The notes under the pieces: model-generated
What the model saw: the letters and a program-made list of their open reading frames with translations, nothing else
The model's database searches: none
What the model was told of the DNA's origin: nothing
From: Adenanthera pavonina
Taxonomy: Eukaryota; Streptophyta; Magnoliopsida; Fabales; Fabaceae
Assembly (NCBI GenBank): GCA_026686845.1
Contig: JAIVEN010000022.1
Coordinates: 26,882,001 to 26,946,000, forward strand
Reading direction: 5' to 3'
Length of the DNA: 64,000 bases
Made by a program: the position numbers and the translations under genes
Shown here: positions 58,861 to 64,000 of the stretch, piece after piece
Position numbering within the stretch: the stretch's first letter is position 1
How the letters are laid out: every line of letters begins with the position of its first letter

Positions 58861-60327
58861 TCAAGGCCTCCATGCACTGGCCCACACCACCGGCTGGTCC
58901 TTCCACGCCAAGAATATTCCGGCATCGGAGCACTGTGTTATTGCCCACCCCTCCTTGTACCTCCTCAACAGCGCTCTCACATCGTCGGAAACCTCATCGC
59001 TAAACGGCACCGCGTTGAACCCAGCGCCATGCAGCCGCTGCGACCATCTCGATGCCGTCTCCCGCCGCTCCACCGACTGGGACGGCTCACAAGCCACCAA
59101 GTCAACGATGGCTCGTCCTGCCGCTCGCTCGAGCATCAAACGCTCGTTGCTTGAGCGTGGGAAGCTCTCCTCCAGTGCCTCGAAGTAAACCCTAAACCAC
59201 CGCAAGCATTCTTGGAAACCTCGAACGAATTCAAACCCATGAAACCCAAAATCAAGATCAGCTTCCTCTTCCACCACAGTGACTATCCTAGGTTGTAATC
59301 TCAGAAACGACGATATCAACATGTCACGGTTATTACCAAAGGCTGTGATGGAATGCAACGCGTTCACACAGTTAATCGCAAGAGCCTCATCGTCTTTAAT
59401 TTCTAATTCCGAGAAGTTAAAGTCTGAGAGATCTCCCGCGTGATGAATGACGTTGAATTTAAAGGGGACCCCCATGAGCCGAGCGAATTTCTCCATCCTA
59501 GTCCCTATTTCCTTCATGACTTTTTGAACCGCCGCGATGGAGCTCCCTGCTCTGCGGCTCACCACGGTGGTTAACCGAAGGTGCGGGGTGTCATCGCTGC
59601 GAGTGGCCAACGCTTCGAGGAGGGTAGGCCATTGGGTGCAATAGGTATCGCTAATATCAATTATGTGTAACTTGGGCTCACCTTCTAAGGCCTCCAAGAT
59701 GGCGCCATTGGAAGCGACGTGACCGAAGGTAGTCCAAGGGCTGACCTCTTGGAACTTCAAGACCGTCTTCCTGGTTGACTCAAAAGAGCATGTCTTCTCC
59801 GACGCGGAGGCTAAAGTACGGTACGTACGGTTGCCGGAGTCGGTGAGGCGACTAAACAAGGCCTGCAGAAAGTAAGCGGCGAGCTTCTGGTCGGTGTCGC
59901 CGTAGGGAGTGGCCAGCTCGTTGAGCATCCAAATTAACTGCTGGACACGAGCGCTGTTCTTGTCGGCAAGGGCACTTGCGGTTTCAAGGAGGAGGTCGTG
60001 AGCCCACTTGCCGGAGAATTCAAAGGTGTTGAGGTCAGGGGTGGTGGAGAAATTGAAATCAGAAGTGGTGGGGGTGGTAGTGGTGATAGTAGTGGTAGGG
60101 GTGGTGGAGGAGGAAGGGTGGGGATGATAAGGATAGTAGTGCTTAGAAGAAGACGAGGAGAGGTCTTCTTCATCCATGAAAAAGTTGAAGCATTCTTCGT
60201 CTTCTTGCTGGCGGTGGTAGTGATGGTTGTTCTGTCTGGAGGATCTAGAGCTGCTAGAAGTTAGGCTGGTGGATTGAGGAGGATCAGGTGGAGATTGAAA
60301 ACTGACTAGCCGAAACAAGGTATCCAT
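58861..60327 (-). CDS. SHR: SHORT-ROOT-type GRAS transcription factor
   Basis: A single-exon gene of 488 residues starting at the ATG at 60327. It begins MDTLFRLVSFQ and has ECFNFFMDEEDLSSSSS, both signatures of the SHR branch, then His/Pro/Thr-rich filler. The GRAS domain follows: leucine-rich region I (KWAHDLLLETASALADKNSA, QQLIWMLNELATPYGDTDQ), a VHIID-type motif (LHIIDIS, before QWPTLLEALATR), then RMEKFARLMGVPFKFNVIHH, PFYRE/RVER-type ERLMLERAAGRAIVDLVACEP, and a SAW end (VVWASAWRP). SHR is a mobile factor that partners with SCARECROW to specify endodermis and asymmetric division. Position suggests it corresponds to the second SHR lineage (Populus SHR2-like), which in Arabidopsis seems to survive only as the short gene At5g67411 (from memory). 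Intact; an intronless frame is normal for GRAS genes. Confidence 0.93.
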   Translation of the reverse strand: MDTLFRLVSFQSPPDPPQSTSLTSSSSRSSRQNNHHYHRQQEDEECFNFFMDEEDLSSSSSKHYYPYHPHPSSSTTPTTTITTTTPTTSDFNFSTTPDLNTFEFSGKWAHDLLLETASALADKNSARVQQLIWMLNELATPYGDTDQKLAAYFLQALFSRLTDSGNRTYRTLASASEKTCSFESTRKTVLKFQEVSPWTTFGHVASNGAILEALEGEPKLHIIDISDTYCTQWPTLLEALATRSDDTPHLRLTTVVSRRAGSSIAAVQKVMKEIGTRMEKFARLMGVPFKFNVIHHAGDLSDFNFSELEIKDDEALAINCVNALHSITAFGNNRDMLISSFLRLQPRIVTVVEEEADLDFGFHGFEFVRGFQECLRWFRVYFEALEESFPRSSNERLMLERAAGRAIVDLVACEPSQSVERRETASRWSQRLHGAGFNAVPFSDEVSDDVRALLRRYKEGWAITQCSDAGIFLAWKDQPVVWASAWRP

Positions 60328-62009
60328 TTAATCCACATCAATCCAGATCAGACTGTGAATACAGAAGAAGGCAATGGGTGTTAGAGTTTTTAACCGCGGG
60401 AATAGGAAAGGGGGTGCAGAAGAATGATTAGAGAAAGTTGGTGAATAGGGACCGGATTATATTGTACTTGTAGTTAGGATTGAATTGAATAGAATAGGTT
60501 AATTTTGTGTGTTGCTGGGGGAGAACGTGCAATACAATAGAGTAGATTGAAGGTTATAATCAAATTGGGCATATTTTCTTAAAAAGAAAAAGGGGGATTA
60601 CTCAGGTGGTGAGTGTTAAAAGCGAGGGGGAAGGGGTTAAGGGGGTAGGGGTGATGGCCTAGTTGATGCTTAGAATAGAATAGTTCTGACAAAAGTTGAA
60701 AAATAAAGTGGGGGAGGAAAAGTAAGAAGCAAGGGAAGGGGAGAGAAAGAGGTGACCAGATGGGTTAGTGGATTAGCTTTTCATTCCTTTTTTTTTTTTA
60801 AATTTTAAAGAAATAGAGAGAGAGAGGAAATAAAAAAAGAAAGAGAGAGAGAAAGAGAAAATAGGAAGGTGGGGAAGTGAGTGGAAACAGGCGTGCCAAA
60901 CGGGCTTAGCGAGAGAGAGAGAGAGAGTAAAGCTGCGAGCGTGAAAGAAGAAGATGATGATGGTGATAATGAGCAAACCCACTATGTATCTATCAATTCA
61001 ATACAACGCACCCACGTTGCTTGCCTCCTAATCCCTCTCCAATCCCTGCCAAAATTCCCATCACCCTTTTTGCTTTTCCCCCCTTCTTATTTTTACTACA
61101 TTAACCCCCATACTCTCACGTTTTTTAAATCACACTCTCTTTACTACCTTTCATACATATTAATTTCAAATATATTTATATCATCATGTATAGACATGGA
61201 TGTGGTTATTGAGTACAATATGATAAGATACCTTAATGTGATAAATTTTAAAATTTTAGAATATGGGATATGAGAGATATACATATAAAATTTATATATA
61301 TATATTCAACAAATTAATGTATTAAAGATAAAAATATAAAAAAATTGATTTTTAAATAAGTATTTTAAAAGGAATATGAATATATCTAAAATAAGAAACT
61401 AAAAGTTGAATTTTTCTATAAGATTTAAGTTATTTTGAAACTTTATGGAAAAAAAAATAAAGATATGTTCATGATATATATTGGATACAAGTGTGTCTTC
61501 TTTTTTTTCAAGTATCAGTACAATAGAGTGCTTTACCTACCAAATCAGTAATCATAATTAAACCAATATATTTTTAATTTAATTTAAAAAAGTTATAAAC
61601 AATATAAAAAAATCAACTTATTAATTTTTAGATAAATTTTATTATTATTTTCATCATTTTTTAAACCTTTTTTATTTTTCAAATTTGTATCAAACTAATA
61701 TTCAATTTTATTATATATAATTGATAATTTTTGTAATATATTAGATATACTATGAGAAATAAGTTATATTATTTAAAATTTATAAATAGTATGATTTGTT
61801 ATAAATTTTATTATATATATATATACACTAAATACTATAATTATTTTAATGAATATGAAAAAATGGAATAGTAATAATAACGTTGCAGTCTGATTTCTGC
61901 AAGTTCTAGGGCATGCGGTTGCTTACTTTTTCAGCACCTCTCATTTGATTTTGATGGTTTATAAGAGCATTATGCACCATCGCTAATAATCACTTCCTGG
62001 GTTCAAACA
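60328..62009 (-). other. SHR-type gene upstream region
   Basis: This holds the likely promoter and leader. It is purine-rich for 600 bases on the plus strand and includes a GA-rich block, then turns very AT-rich beyond 61.1 kb. No gene is seen. Confidence 0.5.
60812..60926. promoter_or_regulatory. GA-rich block in the SHR-type promoter
   Basis: GAGAGAGAG and AAAGAGAGAGAG runs recur between 60812 and 60926, about 500-600 bases upstream of the start codon. Such runs bind plant BPC/GAGA factors, which control several developmental regulators. A role here is inferred from base composition only. Confidence 0.3.
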
Positions 62010-62330
62010 TCAAAACTCCCACATTTTCTGATCATCTCTCTCTCTCTCAGCCAAAATGTGTATATCACCAAACTCTCTTTAAAGTAAAATTTCCAAACCC
62101 ACTTCCCCATATCGTTGCTATCTTCTCAAGTCTCTCTCCTCCCTTCGTTTCGTTCTCTGTCCAACTCAGTCTTCTTCATCTTCCAATATATAATCATTTT
62201 CCTTTCTGCCTCATCACTCAGTTACTAATCCCTTCCTCTACCTTCCTTAGTTTACGATCACCATATTCTTTTTTCCTCGGTGGTATGCCCACGTCTTTTT
62301 TTTTTTTTTTTGTAAGTTCTTAATTTAACT
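62010..62330 (+). other. CT-rich segment, possible 5' leader of a gene to the right
   Basis: A TCTCTCTCTCTC run, many CTTCC words and a short open frame (ATG at 62056, nine codons) resemble a plant 5' untranslated exon with a small upstream frame. No following exon is recognisable inside the window, so this may equally be plain low-complexity DNA. Confidence 0.25.
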
Positions 62331-64000
62331 TAAACATTACTAGAGAGCTGCATTTTGTTTTTCGCTTGCCAATTGATTATTTTGGGCAGATGCTGGATAT
62401 CTTGATGCAAAGTTGGGACTGGAAACTATTCCAGTTTCCTTGTTTTGCTTCGTCCATATTTTTTTTGGGTAATTTTTTGGTCGATATTTAATTAAACACT
62501 CATGTTTAAATTTTCACAGGTTTCACATTTATTCTAATTAAAAAATTAAGTATACTGTTACTTACTATTAATAACATATTTTCTTCTTCCTAATAATTTG
62601 AATTTTTGAAATATGCTATGTAATGATGTGTTACTAATATCATTGTAATTAATTACTAATCATAATAATGTGTAGTTATCATCTCCTTTTGAACAAACGA
62701 TTGCTCAAAATGCTCATAACCGCATATTATTATTATCATCCTTAAAGCTGCTGCCTGATACTTACAGTATACTGTTAACAAAATGTCACCGACACATTTA
62801 ATTTTAAGAGTCATTATCACCCCCTTTTACCAATATATGAAAACTCAAGATATCACTTTAATTTAAGTGGGCCTTTTCTTATTTCTAATCCATTAATCTC
62901 ACCACAAAAAGAAAAAGATAAATGAGACGGTTTATAAATTAACAATAATCCAATCACAAACTTTTAAGATGCAAAGTCTCGTGAAAAAACAATAATAATA
63001 ATAAAAGGCCTATAACGGAGGTCCTGTTAGAAAAAAACTATGATGATAAAGGGTGGGTTAAGATTTAACCATAGGTCCAGAGTTAAAAAATTTTCACATT
63101 ATAAAAGAATTCTTGTAAAAAATACCTTTAATTTTGAAGACTCGAAATATATTTCATCACATATTAAATATATTCATAAGTCATGTAACTCATGTTGTGT
63201 TCTATATATATATATATATATATTTATACCAATACATGGAGCACTCTAGTTGCACCTAATTCTTAATTTAGAGTGCTAGAATGCATTTTTTATTTCCCCC
63301 CTATTTTCGGTGCTTAATTGTTTCCACGATTCTGTTCTTTTCTTCTTTTTTTTTTTCCTTGTTGTGGGGGTGGTTTGTGTTTATTGAATGAACTAGAATT
63401 CTCTCATTATTAAATGAAAAATCTATGAGAAAAATATATTTAGTTAATATAGGAATGAATGGAGTCTGTTTACAAAAAAAAAAAAAAGGAATGAATTGAG
63501 TTTTACTAGGTCCGATCTCATCTCTACTTTTTTCTCTGCACTTCGTTCTGATATTTTAGTAACAACATCACTGTATTGCTGTTATAGTAAGTAAAATATT
63601 GTGGACTTAATGATCAATCTTTAAACATTATTATTTTGTGGCTTTCTTTTATTTTTAACTATCTATATCTACCACTTTGTAATAACAAATCTCATCAATA
63701 TATCATATACAATTTATAGAAAATTATATTATTCATAAGCACCTAAGAACAATACAATTCATTTCTCAGATTCAATACAATTCCAAACGCTCACATCTAG
63801 TTAAATAAACATAATAAGTTAGATGTGGACGTTGATGATGGCTTCATTAGGGATTTTATATTCTGCTTCTACTCGATGATGTAATGATAAGAAACGAATA
63901 TATATTCAATATATATGGTTGATGGGTCACTATACTTCAAACACATATATTATAATATTAATCTGAAGTAACAACCATTTCTTTAAATTTAATAATAGTG
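62331..64000. other. Right-hand intergenic region
   Basis: AT-rich, with an (AT)n run at 63203-63223 and one micro-insertion at about 63.45-63.50 kb. I see no gene, although an intron of a gene extending past the window edge cannot be excluded. Confidence 0.45.
63451..63501 (+). repeat. Tail-only micro-insertion with 15-bp flanking repeats
   Basis: AGGAATGAATGGAGT at 63451-63465 recurs as AGGAATGAATTGAGT at 63487-63501. The 21 bases between are CTGTTTAC and 13 A. The insert is nearly pure poly(A) with an eight-base stub. Confidence 0.6.

Noticed and set aside
58729..59188. Plus-strand frames of 141 and 77 codons opposite the SHR-type gene
   Set aside because: They are antisense shadows of the GRAS domain; composition follows the codon structure of the minus-strand gene and no domain is visible.
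59998..60264. Gly-rich plus-strand frame of 88 codons
   Set aside because: Antisense of the Pro/Thr/His-rich N-terminus of the SHR-type protein.

Overview
The window is nuclear DNA from a dicot plant (probably a core eudicot; species not assignable). It is AT-rich by eye, its genes are split by many GT-AG introns, it carries many small plant-type transposons, and every gene belongs to a plant family. I rebuilt nine gene models by joining exons until reading phase, splice sites and family motifs agreed. In each multi-exon model the exon lengths sum to a multiple of three.

Layout: (1) 1-3.5 kb is intergenic, with a SINE and a diverged duplication. (2) 3.56-16 kb has three plus-strand genes: a PADRE/DUF4228 protein, a ten-exon nuclear-envelope NEMP/DUF2215 protein with an 11-copy minisatellite in one intron, and a CYSTM micropeptide (WIH1-like) that has no ATG anywhere in its frame. 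(3) 18.5-34.1 kb has three minus-strand genes: complex I subunit NDUFS4, a DG1-like PPR protein and the ARL8 small GTPase. A 5'-truncated RTE-clade LINE with an unbroken reverse transcriptase frame lies between the first two. (4) 34-44 kb is an accessory stretch holding a second, tiny RTE copy with a perfect 18-bp target duplication, two hAT-like elements and two PIF/Harbinger-like MITEs. (5) 44.1-54.6 kb has two plus-strand genes: a five-pass membrane protein and a GH43 exo-beta-1,3-galactosidase of the Golgi type. (6) 54.6-64 kb holds a pair of Stowaway MITEs and an intronless SHORT-ROOT-type GRAS factor on the minus strand.

The genes do not form a pathway. What ties them together is ancestral order: from memory, the same families lie in nearly the same order at the end of Arabidopsis chromosome 5 (about At5g67620 down to At5g67411). 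That context supports several of the identifications.

The least ordinary signals are: (a) about a dozen insertions of 11-22 bases, mostly A-tailed and many containing a TGG(Y)C-like stub, each flanked by an 11-19 base direct repeat, which look like retroposon tails inserted almost without a body; (b) the CYSTM gene whose start codon position reads TTG; (c) two short introns that read through without an immediate stop. I found no sign of a wholly new multi-gene system.
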